Shown here piece by piece: positions 33,738 through 42,073 of a stretch of 64,000 nucleotides of DNA; the stretch's first letter is position 1; every line of letters begins with the position of its first letter. The notes below the pieces were generated by a model. It did not search any database, was not told the DNA's origin, and saw nothing but the letters and a program-made list of their open reading frames with translations. The DNA is from Butyricimonas faecalis (GTDB lineage Bacteria; Bacteroidota; Bacteroidia; Bacteroidales; Marinifilaceae). A program made the translations under genes and the position numbers. The stretch covers positions 2,604,001 through 2,668,000 of the forward strand of contig NZ_CP032819.1 in assembly GCF_003991565.1 (NCBI RefSeq), in the 5' to 3' direction.

Positions 33738-34028
33738 TCAGGTGTGTATCTGCCATCCGTGGAACGGTTGTAGTGTTACGGCAAAAGAGCGGTCCGGTAT
33801 TCCGTGATAGAGCAGACCGCCCACGATGCCTGTCCTTCCGTCGGGATAACATTGTGTAAAGCCGAACGAGTACGGGGCATGGTCATAGTAGAGTGAGATT
33901 TCGCAGGGATGGTCGGGATTTTCTTCCCAGCTCTTCAACCGCTCCAGGCATTTTTGGAGCGAGGTGTCACCGATGGATTCGGCATAACGCTTTACATTCT
34001 CGAAATGTTCTTCATTCAGGATTTTCAT
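33738..34028 (-). CDS. DUF4120 family protein behind a structured leader
   Basis: 96-residue protein starting MKILNEEHFENVKRYAESIGD and ending FAVTLQPFHGWQIHT, which matches DUF4120 of Bacteroidales ICEs. The function is unknown. A truncated relative of its C-terminus survives at 9636-9698. Leader L2 lies 29 nt before the start codon. The gap to the DUF3871 gene is 42 bp. Confidence 0.78.
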   Translation of the reverse strand: MKILNEEHFENVKRYAESIGDTSLQKCLERLKSWEENPDHPCEISLYYDHAPYSFGFTQCYPDGRTGIVGGLLYHGIPDRSFAVTLQPFHGWQIHT

Positions 34029-34057
34029 GACTTTTGAATTTTATCTGTTAAACACGT

Positions 34058-34251
34058 CCGGCTCCGGGAGCCGGTATTTTTATTTCTCGCCTGCCAGACT
34101 GTCCCGTGATCGTACCCGCAAGGTTTGGCGAAAGAAAATACCGCAGCCGTCAGGCGAGGATGATTTTCTTTCAGCCAACCCCGCAAGGGGCCTGACCTTG
34201 ACAGGGTACACCGGACACGGGACTACCTTTGCAGGGTGGGAAATAAAATAC
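34058..34251 (-). promoter_or_regulatory. Structured leader element, copy L2
   Basis: Nested stems GTATTTTTATTTC / GAAATAAAATAC, GTCCCGTG / CACGGGAC, a GTACCC-GCAAGGT arm with its complement, and GAAAGAAAAT / ATTTTCTTTC are present. A gene-proximal hairpin CCGGCTCC / GGAGCCGG is also seen. TCAGG (inside the core) can pair with CCTGA outside it, giving a possible pseudoknot. CGAGGATGATTTT is shared with the other copies. Confidence 0.7.
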
Positions 34252-34322
34252 ACGGTAGTGTGCTTTGCATGGTCTGTGGCGATTCTCTTCCTGATTTGTT
34301 CGCCATTGCCGGACAAAAGATG

Positions 34323-34330
34323 TATTTTTG
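34323..34330 (+). promoter_or_regulatory. -7 box before the plus-strand gene 34350
   Basis: TATTTTTG matches TAnnTTTG and lies 19 bp before the start codon at 34350. It gives this lone plus-strand gene its own promoter, divergent from leader L2. Confidence 0.5.
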
Positions 34331-34349
34331 CAATTCTAATTTCAGTTTT

Positions 34350-34694
34350 ATGGAAAACTATATAAAGAAAGCGGCGGATGCTTTCCTTGTGGAGCGTCCG
34401 TACGGTATGCGTGTGGATTACAGGAAGAAAGGATTCGTGCTGTTTAACCGTAACCTCAATGTGTTGGGAAATGCGGAACAGACCCGTCTGGAAGAACTGC
34501 CTCTGGAGCGGTTCAATGTGGAGGAGATTCCGTTGGAGGGTGAAGTCGTGGAGGAACACTCAGGATTTACCGATGTATTCTTCTATACCGATCTGACCAA
34601 TCCCTATGCCGGATATGTACTGAATTTGCAAAAGCTTAAAGCCTATAACCGGTTGATGTTTCCGCTGGCAATGGCGCTGAACCGTGAATTGTGA
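34350..34694 (+). CDS. Small single-gene ICE protein, unknown
   Basis: 114-residue acidic protein starting MENYIKKAADAFLVERPYG, with VEEIPLEGEVVEEHSG and DVFFYTDLTNPYAGY. I do not recognise the family. It is the only plus-strand gene among the minus-strand accessory genes. It has its own -7 box upstream and an inverted repeat after its stop, so it is a monocistronic unit. A longer frame upstream (to 34236) has no promoter support. Confidence 0.65.
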   Translation: MENYIKKAADAFLVERPYGMRVDYRKKGFVLFNRNLNVLGNAEQTRLEELPLERFNVEEIPLEGEVVEEHSGFTDVFFYTDLTNPYAGYVLNLQKLKAYNRLMFPLAMALNREL

Positions 34695-34709
34695 GGCCGG
34701 AAGCCGGTA

Positions 34710-34743
34710 GCGGTAACAGCTGCATGGAGCAGACCGTTACCGC
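34710..34743. terminator. Hairpin between convergent genes
   Basis: GCGGTAAC (34710-34717) pairs with GTTACCGC (34736-34743), with an inner CTGC / GCAG stem. It lies between two convergent gene ends, so it may work in both directions. Confidence 0.55.
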
Positions 34744-34754
34744 CCCGGATTTAA

Positions 34755-35465
34755 TTATTTGCCCTCTTTTTCTGTAATGAACGCCAGATAGGCGGACACG
34801 GCCTTATGGCATCCGGTAAAGTCCGGAGTCCGGCAGCCCTTGATTTTCCGGAAACTGACGGTGCCGTTCCTGTCAATGCCCCTCACATGCCTGTTGAATG
34901 TCCCTTTGGTTCTGATATGGATGTCAAAACCGTCCCTTCCGGTGATTTCAACGAACATTTCTCCCGTGATCCGTTCCCCGTCCAGGAATTTCTCTTTCTG
35001 TTCATTGAGTAGCCGCTGATGTTGCTCTTCCTGCACTCTGCGCTCTTCCGCCTCTTTCTCCTTCTGCTCCCTGCGTTTCTGCTCCTGTATTCTTTTATAT
35101 TCCTCACGGGCTTGCACCAGGGAAGTGGTGTCAAGTCCGAGAGCCTCGAACACGCGAACGGAGATCAAATTGACGAAGGCTCCTCTTTCCGCACTTTGAA
35201 GCGTATCCGCAATCCAGTTCCTGCAATAGGTGGCGGCTTCCTCTCTGCAATCTTCTCCCTTGAGAAACCGGCGTGAATACTGCCCGCTGGAAAAATAAAC
35301 GTTTTCAATCCGGCAGACCACATGGAAACAGTCATCGTCTTCATTCCCGTCTTCGTTCTTTCTTGACAGGGAGAGATATACATTCTTCGCATACGGCTCC
35401 AGTTCCATATAAGAAGCCACGACGGTATTCCCGTCAGACTTGTACTTGAACACTTTTGCTTTCAT
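34755..35465 (-). CDS. Coiled-coil ICE accessory protein, unknown
   Basis: 236 residues. The N-terminal 110 residues form an unassigned domain (MKAKVFKYKSDGNTVVASY). A strongly charged coiled coil spans about 118-165 (QEQKRREQKEKEAEERRVQE). The C-terminal domain ends KAVSAYLAFITEKEGK. No family is recognised. It overlaps the upstream gene (35434-35832) by 32 bp, which suggests coupled expression. Confidence 0.65.
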   Translation of the reverse strand: MKAKVFKYKSDGNTVVASYMELEPYAKNVYLSLSRKNEDGNEDDDCFHVVCRIENVYFSSGQYSRRFLKGEDCREEAATYCRNWIADTLQSAERGAFVNLISVRVFEALGLDTTSLVQAREEYKRIQEQKRREQKEKEAEERRVQEEQHQRLLNEQKEKFLDGERITGEMFVEITGRDGFDIHIRTKGTFNRHVRGIDRNGTVSFRKIKGCRTPDFTGCHKAVSAYLAFITEKEGK

Positions 35466-35832
35466 TGTTACATTTTTTTGATTGTCCGTTCATATAATCC
35501 GTAATTCTCATTTCCAGTTCATCGTATATCCGGTTGAACAGTTCCTGGTACTCTTCCAGAAAAGCCCCGTCCGTATCGCACATGTCTTCGAGTGTCTTTC
35601 CATTTGCACGGCACAGCTCCGTATCGGCCAGCTCACAGACAATCTCGCTGAGCATCGAGCGGTCCTTGTCTTCGGGAAGCAGCCCTCCTTTTTTCAGAAG
35701 GCAGTAGTTACGGATATTGATTCGCAAATACAGGTCCGCCTCTTTCCACCGTCCATCGGGAAAAAGAGAGAATGCCTGTTTCAGTCCGTCGGGCTGTCCG
35801 CCCCACCATTCGTTCAAATTGTTCGGTTCCAT
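35434..35832 (-). CDS. Small ICE accessory protein, unknown
   Basis: 132 residues starting MEPNNLNEWWGGQPDGLKQ, with a helical C-terminal half (YQELFNRIYDELEMRITDYM). I do not recognise it. The start lies 10 bp after the stop of the J-domain gene, and its 3' end overlaps the coiled-coil gene, placing it in a run of co-directional minus-strand genes. Confidence 0.6.
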   Translation of the reverse strand: MEPNNLNEWWGGQPDGLKQAFSLFPDGRWKEADLYLRINIRNYCLLKKGGLLPEDKDRSMLSEIVCELADTELCRANGKTLEDMCDTDGAFLEEYQELFNRIYDELEMRITDYMNGQSKKCNNESKSVQVQV

Positions 35833-35842
35833 ATTGATAAGT

Positions 35843-36865
35843 TTAATTGATTACTGTCTGTTTGGTTTGCCATTGCCGATGGGCGGTGATGTATTCCTGT
35901 CGTTCCTTCTCCAGTAACGCTTCTGCTTCGGGAGTGTAGCCGATAAAACGAATGTAACCGCCGTTATAGCCTGTAAGCTTGCACCGAATACCGGCTTTCT
36001 CCAATTTGTCGATCCGTTTCTGAGCCAGTTTCGCGCTTGAATAATCCTTCGGCCAGAAATAATGCTCTCCGTGTGAGCCGTAATGGTCTTCTCCGAATAT
36101 CATTTCGCCGGAATGCCTCCTGTGCTCGATAAAATCAAAGCGGGCTGTGCCCAACGCCTGCCTGATGGCCTTGTGTGCCGGACCTTCGGGATGCTTGAAC
36201 ACTTCCGGCTTGTCCTTCCCCTTACAGTCAAGTTTCGGCAGTTCCACCTTGTAAGGCTTCCGGTAACTCCCTATAGCCAATGTCAGGTAGAAATTGGTAT
36301 GGAAATAATCCGTCATCGCATCGCTGTCATCGAAGTTGTATGACATGACAAAGTCACAGACATTCAGCATCACCTCCTTGGCACGGTCTGTAAGATCGGG
36401 GTTTCGCTCTATGTTGTAGTGGTTGATATGATCCTGTACTTTGCCGGATTCCCTGGTGAACGCCTCAAAGTCCGCGCTCATCAGTTTGATGTAAATGGAA
36501 TTGTAGTTCTCCCGTCTGACGGAGAACTTATATCTCGGATAGATTTCCTTTAGCCAAGTTCTCACAAGTTCTACGATTTCAGGGGCATGTTGCCCTTTGT
36601 AGTTGCGACCTTTCCAACGGTATTCATTATACACGTACTCGGTATATTCCTTTGCCGTGGCACCCGAATAGTCATGTTCATACCCGGTTGATGCGGCAGA
36701 GACATCCGGTTTGTCTTTCCAGACTTCAAAAAGCCTTTCAAACTCGGTGTTCACCTGTTGCATGATGGCAGTGTCGCCACCCTTGTCCGGGTGGTGCTGC
36801 AATGCCAGACGGCGGTATTCCTTCTTCAGGTCCGCCAATGAATGTATGTTATGAAAATAAGCCAT
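35843..36865 (-). CDS. J-domain protein with LPD29-like C-terminal part
   Basis: 340 residues. The N-terminal 60 residues are a J domain with the HPDKGG signature (LALQHHPDKGG), which stimulates Hsp70-type chaperones. The middle holds a helical region (YPRYKFSVRRENYNSIYIKL). The C-terminal part resembles the LPD29 domain of large polyvalent proteins of mobile elements, with DFIEHRRHSGEMIFGEDHYG and a tail GYNGGYIRFIGYTPEAEALL. A role in protecting or establishing incoming DNA is speculation. It is the longest gene of this accessory run. Confidence 0.75.
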   Translation of the reverse strand: MAYFHNIHSLADLKKEYRRLALQHHPDKGGDTAIMQQVNTEFERLFEVWKDKPDVSAASTGYEHDYSGATAKEYTEYVYNEYRWKGRNYKGQHAPEIVELVRTWLKEIYPRYKFSVRRENYNSIYIKLMSADFEAFTRESGKVQDHINHYNIERNPDLTDRAKEVMLNVCDFVMSYNFDDSDAMTDYFHTNFYLTLAIGSYRKPYKVELPKLDCKGKDKPEVFKHPEGPAHKAIRQALGTARFDFIEHRRHSGEMIFGEDHYGSHGEHYFWPKDYSSAKLAQKRIDKLEKAGIRCKLTGYNGGYIRFIGYTPEAEALLEKERQEYITAHRQWQTKQTVIN

Positions 36866-36877
36866 AGCTATAGGTAT

Positions 36878-37087
36878 TTATGCCCCTGCGAGGCGGTTGA
36901 TAAAATATTCCTGGTTGTCAAGGTCAAGTCCGAGGTTGCTGCACGCCATTTCGATGTCATCTTCCCTCAGGTCGTCCGCCTCCTGCAACTCGCGCAGGTA
37001 CCGGATTTCAGAATCCAAGTATTCCTGCGCTTCCATATGGCTGCAACTGCATGAGTTGCTAATCTGTTCAATGATGTTAATCTGCAT
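36878..37087 (-). CDS. Small ICE accessory protein, unknown
   Basis: 69-residue acidic, helical protein starting MQINIIEQISNSCSCSHM and ending FINRLAGA. The chosen start at 37087 lies 1 bp after the stop of the upstream gene (37089). A longer frame starting at 37210 would run inside that gene. The function is unknown. Confidence 0.55.
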   Translation of the reverse strand: MQINIIEQISNSCSCSHMEAQEYLDSEIRYLRELQEADDLREDDIEMACSNLGLDLDNQEYFINRLAGA

Positions 37088-37088
37088 A

Positions 37089-37721
37089 TTATTCGTTTTT
37101 AGAATTATACCTGTTGTAAATTTCCCGTTTATGTTCGTAGTCCCGGCTGTTCCACCATTGGTCTGCCGCATCAATGAATGTCTGCGTGTTTTCGGAAGGC
37201 GGAGAGTCACAGACTTTCAACCCTGTGATTTGTTCCTTTGTTTCAAAACCGCACGACTCCCACCAGCCCTGCATCTTTTGTGTGAACTCCGCCTTAGTAC
37301 AGAAAAAGACCTGAACGCCACATTCTTCGCACCATTTCCCATCGCACCACAGCCCGTTATTGTCATCATGCACATAGCTGATACGTTCATCCGTATTGGC
37401 GTTTATCCATGCTTGGATTTCCAACTGCCGTGAACCGCATTCTTTACAGACAAGGATGTCGGAATCGTCCGGCTCTTTTCTGAAAGCCCTGCCGTCATAG
37501 AGTGTAACGGCACGTTCCACGAGCAATTTCTGGTTGTTTTCCGATAACTCGGCAAAGAACCGTTCCGCCGCGCCGAATATGGACTTGTCCGCCAATGCGG
37601 ACCATTTATCCCAGAAGTGCCGGTACATATCTCCAAATACGGCCTTGCATTCTTCCTTGCTCCAGGCGTTCCACATATAGTAGAAGAAGCTGGAGACTGC
37701 GTTTTCCGCTTGATATTTCAT
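37089..37721 (-). CDS. Zinc-ribbon ICE accessory protein
   Basis: 210 residues. Two Cys pairs, CKECGSRQ and CEECGVQ, at about residues 92-138 suggest a zinc ribbon. The N-terminal half is helical (FFYYMWNAWSKEECKAVFGDMY). No family is recognised. It overlaps the upstream gene by 4 bp (ATGA form), so the two are probably translated together. Confidence 0.65.
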   Translation of the reverse strand: MKYQAENAVSSFFYYMWNAWSKEECKAVFGDMYRHFWDKWSALADKSIFGAAERFFAELSENNQKLLVERAVTLYDGRAFRKEPDDSDILVCKECGSRQLEIQAWINANTDERISYVHDDNNGLWCDGKWCEECGVQVFFCTKAEFTQKMQGWWESCGFETKEQITGLKVCDSPPSENTQTFIDAADQWWNSRDYEHKREIYNRYNSKNE

Positions 37722-38305
37722 TGTTCTTCAGTTTGTGGTTCTACTTTTTTGCTCTCTTCCAGTTGCTGCCATACAGCCTCATACATTCCGGAAAGCCAGT
37801 CGATGTTACTGGCTCCGAGTTCGAACGGGCTGTAACATTCCACTTCATCACCGCTTTCTTTCTCTTCGGCAAGGACGGTCAGGCTGCTGTCCGTTACCCG
37901 GAGTCCTGTCACCCTGCATTCGTAGGGGTCTCCGTTCTTGCCAAACCATATCACCCAGACCGGGTCATAATCCTCTTCCGGAAACCGTATCGCGTTCATG
38001 GCATGGTCATGGAGCAACTGCCGTATCGCTTCGATGATGTCTTTTCGCAGTTCTTCGATCCTGTCTCCGAACACCGACATGGGGGATTTCCCGCCTCGCT
38101 GCCTTACGGAGAGAACCTGCAAGTCCGGATGACAACCGAACTTCCAGTCCGTCACTTCATCGTCATCCCGCGTTGTGTGGATGTTGCCGCCCAATACCAG
38201 ACCGCAGTCTTCCGCCACCATGCTTTCCGCTTCTTCACGGTCTTCCGCCACCACTGTGTAAGTACCCTCGAAGATGTACCTTACTTTTACATCGTATTTT
38301 TCCAT
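37718..38305 (-). CDS. Acidic ICE accessory protein, unknown
   Basis: 195-residue acidic protein starting MEKYDVKVRYIFEGTYTVVAEDREEAES, with a central DPVWVIWFGKNGDPYECRVTGLRV. No domain is recognised. It overlaps the following gene by 4 bp. The gap to the gene upstream is 37 bp. Confidence 0.6.
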   Translation of the reverse strand: MEKYDVKVRYIFEGTYTVVAEDREEAESMVAEDCGLVLGGNIHTTRDDDEVTDWKFGCHPDLQVLSVRQRGGKSPMSVFGDRIEELRKDIIEAIRQLLHDHAMNAIRFPEEDYDPVWVIWFGKNGDPYECRVTGLRVTDSSLTVLAEEKESGDEVECYSPFELGASNIDWLSGMYEAVWQQLEESKKVEPQTEEQ

Positions 38306-38342
38306 AATCTTCTATGATTTGATTGTTGATTAGTTGATTTTA

Positions 38343-39272
38343 TCAGGATACAATGCGAACCGCATCTCCGAAAAAGGAGTCGTCCACCCCATATACATGC
38401 CGGACCGAACAGTCATATTTGGAACGTTCGTCATCCAGCCGGAAGCGGAAACCATGATAGTCCTTGACTTCCAATTTCAGCTTTACGTCCCGTTTCAGTT
38501 CCATTTCAAGCAGGCTTCCACCACCATACGTCGAACTGAAAAGTCCGCAACAGTTGCCTTTGGGGATAATGACCTCTTTCAATGAAAAGTCGGCTTCATA
38601 CAGCTCTTTCAGGCTTACCCTGCCGATGTAAGTCAGCAGGTTCGCCCCGCAGCAGGAATTGATAAGTTCCTCGTAGAATTGTTCGTAGGAAACCTGCTCC
38701 TTGCCGTTCCGGTTCTTACGGTTCGGGAAACGCCCGTAAGCCCTGTAGCCGTGCTCTGTCAAGATTTTCTTTACTCTCGCCGGATTGAGGTTCAGGCTGT
38801 CCACCATGTCCCCGAAGTAGGATTCCTCGTACCTGTAACCGCCTTGCGATTCAAACCAGTTGGAGTTGATGCAGTCATAGTTGGAAAGCATCTCCACACG
38901 GATAGGAATGTCGTCCGTGTGCCTTACCAATTCCTTCACCACGTCCGAATCGTTGCGGCTGTAAATCTCGTCACGGATTTCATCTTCGTATTCATCGAAG
39001 AAGTCATCGACCGCTTCCCCGTCAAAGTCATGGAATACGGCACATTCCTCTTTCAGTTTCGCAATAATCTCACGGACAGCTTCCCATTCGGCATCGCTGT
39101 ACCACTCGTCTGCCTTTTCCCACAAATGTTCGCGGCTCTTGCTGTCAAGGCATTTTTGAATCAGTCCGCAATGATTGTCAAGATTGTCATTGTAGTCCGT
39201 CCATATTAGTGTATAGGCCGGTTCCATCAGGGATTTGATGAAATCCAATGTCAATGTTTTCTGTTCATCCAT
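38343..39272 (-). CDS. Acidic ICE accessory protein, unknown
   Basis: 309 residues, strongly acidic in the first 120 (FDGEAVDDFFDEYEDEIRDEIY). A Gly/Cys-rich segment CCGLFSSTYGGGSLLEM lies near residue 235. No recognisable catalytic motif is present. Such large acidic proteins on ICEs may be DNA mimics, but nothing here proves it. An inverted repeat lies just upstream at 39327-39354. Confidence 0.6.
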   Translation of the reverse strand: MDEQKTLTLDFIKSLMEPAYTLIWTDYNDNLDNHCGLIQKCLDSKSREHLWEKADEWYSDAEWEAVREIIAKLKEECAVFHDFDGEAVDDFFDEYEDEIRDEIYSRNDSDVVKELVRHTDDIPIRVEMLSNYDCINSNWFESQGGYRYEESYFGDMVDSLNLNPARVKKILTEHGYRAYGRFPNRKNRNGKEQVSYEQFYEELINSCCGANLLTYIGRVSLKELYEADFSLKEVIIPKGNCCGLFSSTYGGGSLLEMELKRDVKLKLEVKDYHGFRFRLDDERSKYDCSVRHVYGVDDSFFGDAVRIVS

Positions 39273-39326
39273 TTCTGTTACCTGTGTACGGCAGGATTCC
39301 TTTTCCCGTACATACCGTTATAAATG

Positions 39327-39354
39327 ACGGAAGCGGCCTTCAAGCCGCCTCCGT
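39327..39354. terminator. Inverted repeat inside the accessory run
   Basis: ACGGAAGCGGCCTT and its near complement CAAGCCGCCTCCGT form an 11-12-bp stem between two minus-strand genes. There is no good T run on either side, so it may act as a weak terminator or an mRNA stability element. Confidence 0.4.
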
Positions 39355-39362
39355 GTTGTTTC

Positions 39363-39650
39363 CTAACCATACAGTTCCTTCACGATCTTGTCATATATTT
39401 CCTTTGCCATTTCCGTATTCCGGTTGAAGTGGAAATAAGCCGTGTATCTGTATCCTGTTCTTGGCACTCCTCCGCACTGCTGTATTGCCCTGTCTATCTC
39501 CCAGTCGATATCACCTATGCCAAGAGATATGCTTGTGCCATGCAGCATACACCGTGCGAGTTTCAATGCGGAATCTGTCTTGTCTTCCTTGCGCAACCGG
39601 TCGAAAGCCATCAGCGCGATTTGTCTGTTTGAAATCTTTATCTCTTCCAT
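39363..39650 (-). CDS. Small ICE accessory protein, unknown
   Basis: 95 residues starting MEEIKISNRQIALMAFDRLRK. The second half reads AIQQCGGVPRTGYRYTAYFHFN. No family is recognised. It is 20 bp downstream of the preceding minus-strand gene and probably co-transcribed. Confidence 0.6.
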   Translation of the reverse strand: MEEIKISNRQIALMAFDRLRKEDKTDSALKLARCMLHGTSISLGIGDIDWEIDRAIQQCGGVPRTGYRYTAYFHFNRNTEMAKEIYDKIVKELYG

Positions 39651-39670
39651 ATATTTTGCATCTGTTTGGG

Positions 39671-40039
39671 TCAGACAATCCCGGTAAGTTGCCTGAATCG
39701 CGCAACTATTTCATTGCATTTGCTTTGGGCAAGTTCCTCATATTTTTTGCAAATGGCACAGTATGCCTTCCAAGGTTGGCCTCTAAGCTCGTGCTCGTAT
39801 GAGGACCTGACCAATTCCGGATATTCTTCAAAAAGTGTCTTGAATGCTTTACGCCATTTGCGCCCTTGCCACAATCCGTTTGCTATCAATGTTATGAATT
39901 CAAACATCTGTTCGTCTGTTTTCACATCCAATGCATAAAAATGGTCTGTTGTCGGCCACACGTTGTTGGAATGCTGCCAAGTTTCTATCTGCTTGGTTTT
40001 GGCATTGTATGCCATTCTTGTAATTACCTGGTGACTCAT
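39671..40039 (-). CDS. Small ICE accessory protein, unknown
   Basis: 122 residues starting MSHQVITRMAYNAKTKQIETWQHSNNV. It has a helical C-terminal part containing CAICKKYEELAQSKCNEIVARF. No function is assigned. It lies 12 bp after its upstream neighbour. Confidence 0.6.
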   Translation of the reverse strand: MSHQVITRMAYNAKTKQIETWQHSNNVWPTTDHFYALDVKTDEQMFEFITLIANGLWQGRKWRKAFKTLFEEYPELVRSSYEHELRGQPWKAYCAICKKYEELAQSKCNEIVARFRQLTGIV

Positions 40040-40051
40040 ATTGATATGTTT

Positions 40052-40366
40052 TTAGTTCATTACCGTATTGTCTCTTTTCCTGTCACGGCTTGCCAGCATC
40101 CCGAAATGGATGCTGAATATGCGCCGGCTGAAGCAGAGCGGCGAGTTGTATTCCACCCGTTGCCACAGGGTAAAGTGGTTGTCGGAGAATGACCATCTGA
40201 AATATCCTGACAACGAGCCGAATAGCGGATTGGCATTCCTGTTTATCAGGAACCTGTTCACATCCACGATGTGCCCTGCCGTCAGGAGAATGTTCAGTAT
40301 CTCCACAAACGCCATTTGCGAATAGGGGTCAACCGGCATTACCGGTCCTTTGAAGTTGATTTCCAT
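40052..40366 (-). CDS. Small ICE accessory protein, unknown
   Basis: 104 residues starting MEINFKGPVMPVDPYSQMAF, basic towards the C-terminus (FGMLASRDRKRDN). It is Phe- and Arg-rich with no membrane helix. No family is recognised. It lies 20 bp after the ArdA-like gene. Confidence 0.55.
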   Translation of the reverse strand: MEINFKGPVMPVDPYSQMAFVEILNILLTAGHIVDVNRFLINRNANPLFGSLSGYFRWSFSDNHFTLWQRVEYNSPLCFSRRIFSIHFGMLASRDRKRDNTVMN

Positions 40367-40386
40367 CTTGTATATGTTTATACGCT

Positions 40387-40896
40387 TTAATCGTAATTGT
40401 CATCGAATACCTCGAAGCGGGGAATACCCGTGTCGAAATAGTTGCTTGATATGCCCGGATAGTACAGCAGGCTGTCATCCCCGCTGTCCGGGCAAGGCTC
40501 ATCGTCGATATAGGCCGCATTTCCATAAAGTTCGATATAGTGCGCCACCAGCAGGTGCGGGTCTTCCGTACTGATGTCATGCCCGTAACGGTCACACCAG
40601 TCGAAGAAGCAATCCTTGTCGGGTTCCTCCAGCTGTTCCATCGCCTCCCTTATCTCGAAGAAGTTGGAACACAGCCATTCCCGGTTGATGAGCAGGTCCG
40701 GGATTTCCTCCCATCTCGTGTACCTGTATTCCGGAGTTTCCTCTTCGGGAAACAGTTCGGAGCAGGTGCACAGGAATTCCCCCATGTCGCCGAAGTCGGA
40801 CATTTGCAGCAGGTTGTCTTTTTCCTGCCCCATGTCTATGAGATGCTGCGTGGTCACTGCCACTTCTGCCTGATTCAAGTCCATGATATTCTTCAT
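40387..40896 (-). CDS. Acidic ArdA-like antirestriction protein (tentative)
   Basis: 169-residue, very acidic protein. The arrangement FGDMGEFLCTCSELFPEEE, then WEEIPDLLINREWL, FFEIREAMEQLEEPDKDCF, and a later YIELYGNAAYIDDEPCPD resembles ArdA antirestriction proteins, which mimic DNA and block type I restriction. The resemblance is in pattern and charge only. Leader L3 lies 14 nt before the start codon. Such a gene would suit an ICE entering a new host. Confidence 0.5.
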   Translation of the reverse strand: MKNIMDLNQAEVAVTTQHLIDMGQEKDNLLQMSDFGDMGEFLCTCSELFPEEETPEYRYTRWEEIPDLLINREWLCSNFFEIREAMEQLEEPDKDCFFDWCDRYGHDISTEDPHLLVAHYIELYGNAAYIDDEPCPDSGDDSLLYYPGISSNYFDTGIPRFEVFDDNYD

Positions 40897-40910
40897 TATA
40901 GTTTATGATT

Positions 40911-41084
40911 CGGAACCGGGGATTTCATTCCACAGGCTCCAAAAGGTCCGCACCCCGGCAGTGCAGGGTTTTTCGGGATAATACCGGAGCCTCCGGCGAG
41001 GATGATTTTCCCGAAAACCGCTTGCGGCATGACCTTGCCCTGCCGGTAAGGGGGCGGGCTACCTTTGCCTGTGGAATGGAATCT
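40911..41084 (-). promoter_or_regulatory. Structured leader element, copy L3
   Basis: The outer stem GATTTCATTCCACAGGC / GCCTGTGGAATGGAATC pairs 16 of 17 bases. The inner stem TTTTCGGGA / TCCCGAAAA encloses the hairpin CCGGA / TCCGG and the shared GAGGATGATTTT. TACCTTTGC sits between stems, as in L2 and L6. It lies between the helicase-tail pseudogene and the ArdA-like gene. Confidence 0.7.
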
Positions 41085-41111
41085 GCGGTTTCTCATTTGT
41101 TTTTCCATTTT

Positions 41112-41883
41112 TCAGTTCATGATGCGCTGGCTTCCCCAGCTGATGTGTATCTTGCCTTCGCTGTCCCGTTCCCTGACCAGCAGGCTCTCGATGACGGACA
41201 TGGTGACGTCGAACTCCTCGAAGATTTCCGACTGTTCCTTTACTTCGCCCGTCTTGATGAACTCGTTCAGCCGCTCTTTGGTAAGCACCAGCGCCATCAG
41301 GTTCTGCTCCACGGAGTCCTTGTAGGTGACATAATGCACGTCCTTCAGCTCTTTCCACTCTCCTGAGCAGACTGTGTATCCTGCCTTTCTCGTATGAATG
41401 CAGCAGTTTCAGCCGTTTTTTCCTGTCGTCCTGTTCGTCGTCATTCTCTTCAGCCAGCCAGGTAAGCGCATATTCCGTGTCATCCTCGTCCAGTATGGTG
41501 TCAATTCCGTTTGCCTGCATCAGGTTGTGGATGAAGGTGACAGATATGCGTCTCAGTTCCGGCCCGAGATTTTCCACAAATTTCACAGGGAAGTAATACA
41601 GCGTAAGTTCTCCCCATCTGTGGCATTTCCAGAGACGGAAAATGAGTCTTTCCCCATCCTGCTCGATGTTTACATTCATGTCATTGCCGACAAGGTCGCT
41701 CATTTCATCATGCAGTCTCGTTATTCCTTCCGCCATTGTGAGTCCCGGTGCATGTACCGCTTCCTTTTTCATAAGACTCGCATATCTGAAAAAGGAATCA
41801 CGCAGGTACTCGTAGTTTTCCCGCGTGATCAGGTTGCACGGCTTTCCGTCAGGACTTTCCGAGAACAGTTCCGGCGGAGGCAT
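41112..41883 (-). pseudogene. Frameshifted gene: PRTRC-F-like head joined to helicase-like tail
   Basis: From 41883 the minus strand encodes MPPPELFSESPDGKPCNLIT through a PRTRC-F-like stretch (LIFRLWKCHRWGELTLYYF) to KLLHSYEK. That frame then becomes meaningless. From about 41395 another frame reads AGYTVCSGEWKELKDVHYV and on to SWGSQRIMN, which resembles the C-terminal tail of SNF2-type helicases (TYKDSVEQNLMALVLTKERL). Removing one G from AAAGGC (41392-41399 region) would join the two frames. Either a single gene has a one-base indel, or a deletion fused two unrelated genes out of frame. Confidence 0.6.
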
Positions 41884-41900
41884 CGGCGTGAATGTGGTGT

Positions 41901-42068
41901 TCAGAAAAGAATTACGGCACCGCTGGGTGCCGCAATCCGTTTCTTCCTTTCCGTGCCGTAATGCACCTTCCTTTCGGTTTCCGCAATGATAAGTCTCGCG
42001 AGCTGTTCCGCCTGATATCCGTCCAATGGTACACATGATTTCTTCTTTTTTCTGTAGTCCTTTGCCAT
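41901..42068 (-). CDS. 55-residue basic protein, short gene in the PRTRC cluster
   Basis: Starting at ATG 42068 the minus strand encodes MAKDYRKKKKSCVPLDGYQA, then a helix EQLARLIIAETERKV, and ends in AAPSGAVILF before TGA. The frame is free of stops and lies neatly between PRTRC-C and the PRTRC-F-like head (17-bp gap to the latter's start), overlapping neither. The high Lys content suggests nucleic-acid binding. The function is unknown. Confidence 0.6.
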   Translation of the reverse strand: MAKDYRKKKKSCVPLDGYQAEQLARLIIAETERKVHYGTERKKRIAAPSGAVILF

Positions 42069-42073
42069 ATCCT

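Noticed and set aside
41061..41068. TACCTTTG motifs in the leaders taken as plus-strand promoters
   Set aside because: They are part of the shared leader fold and paired with AAAGGT in some copies; several copies have GACCTTTG or AACTTTG, and no plus-strand gene follows most of them.
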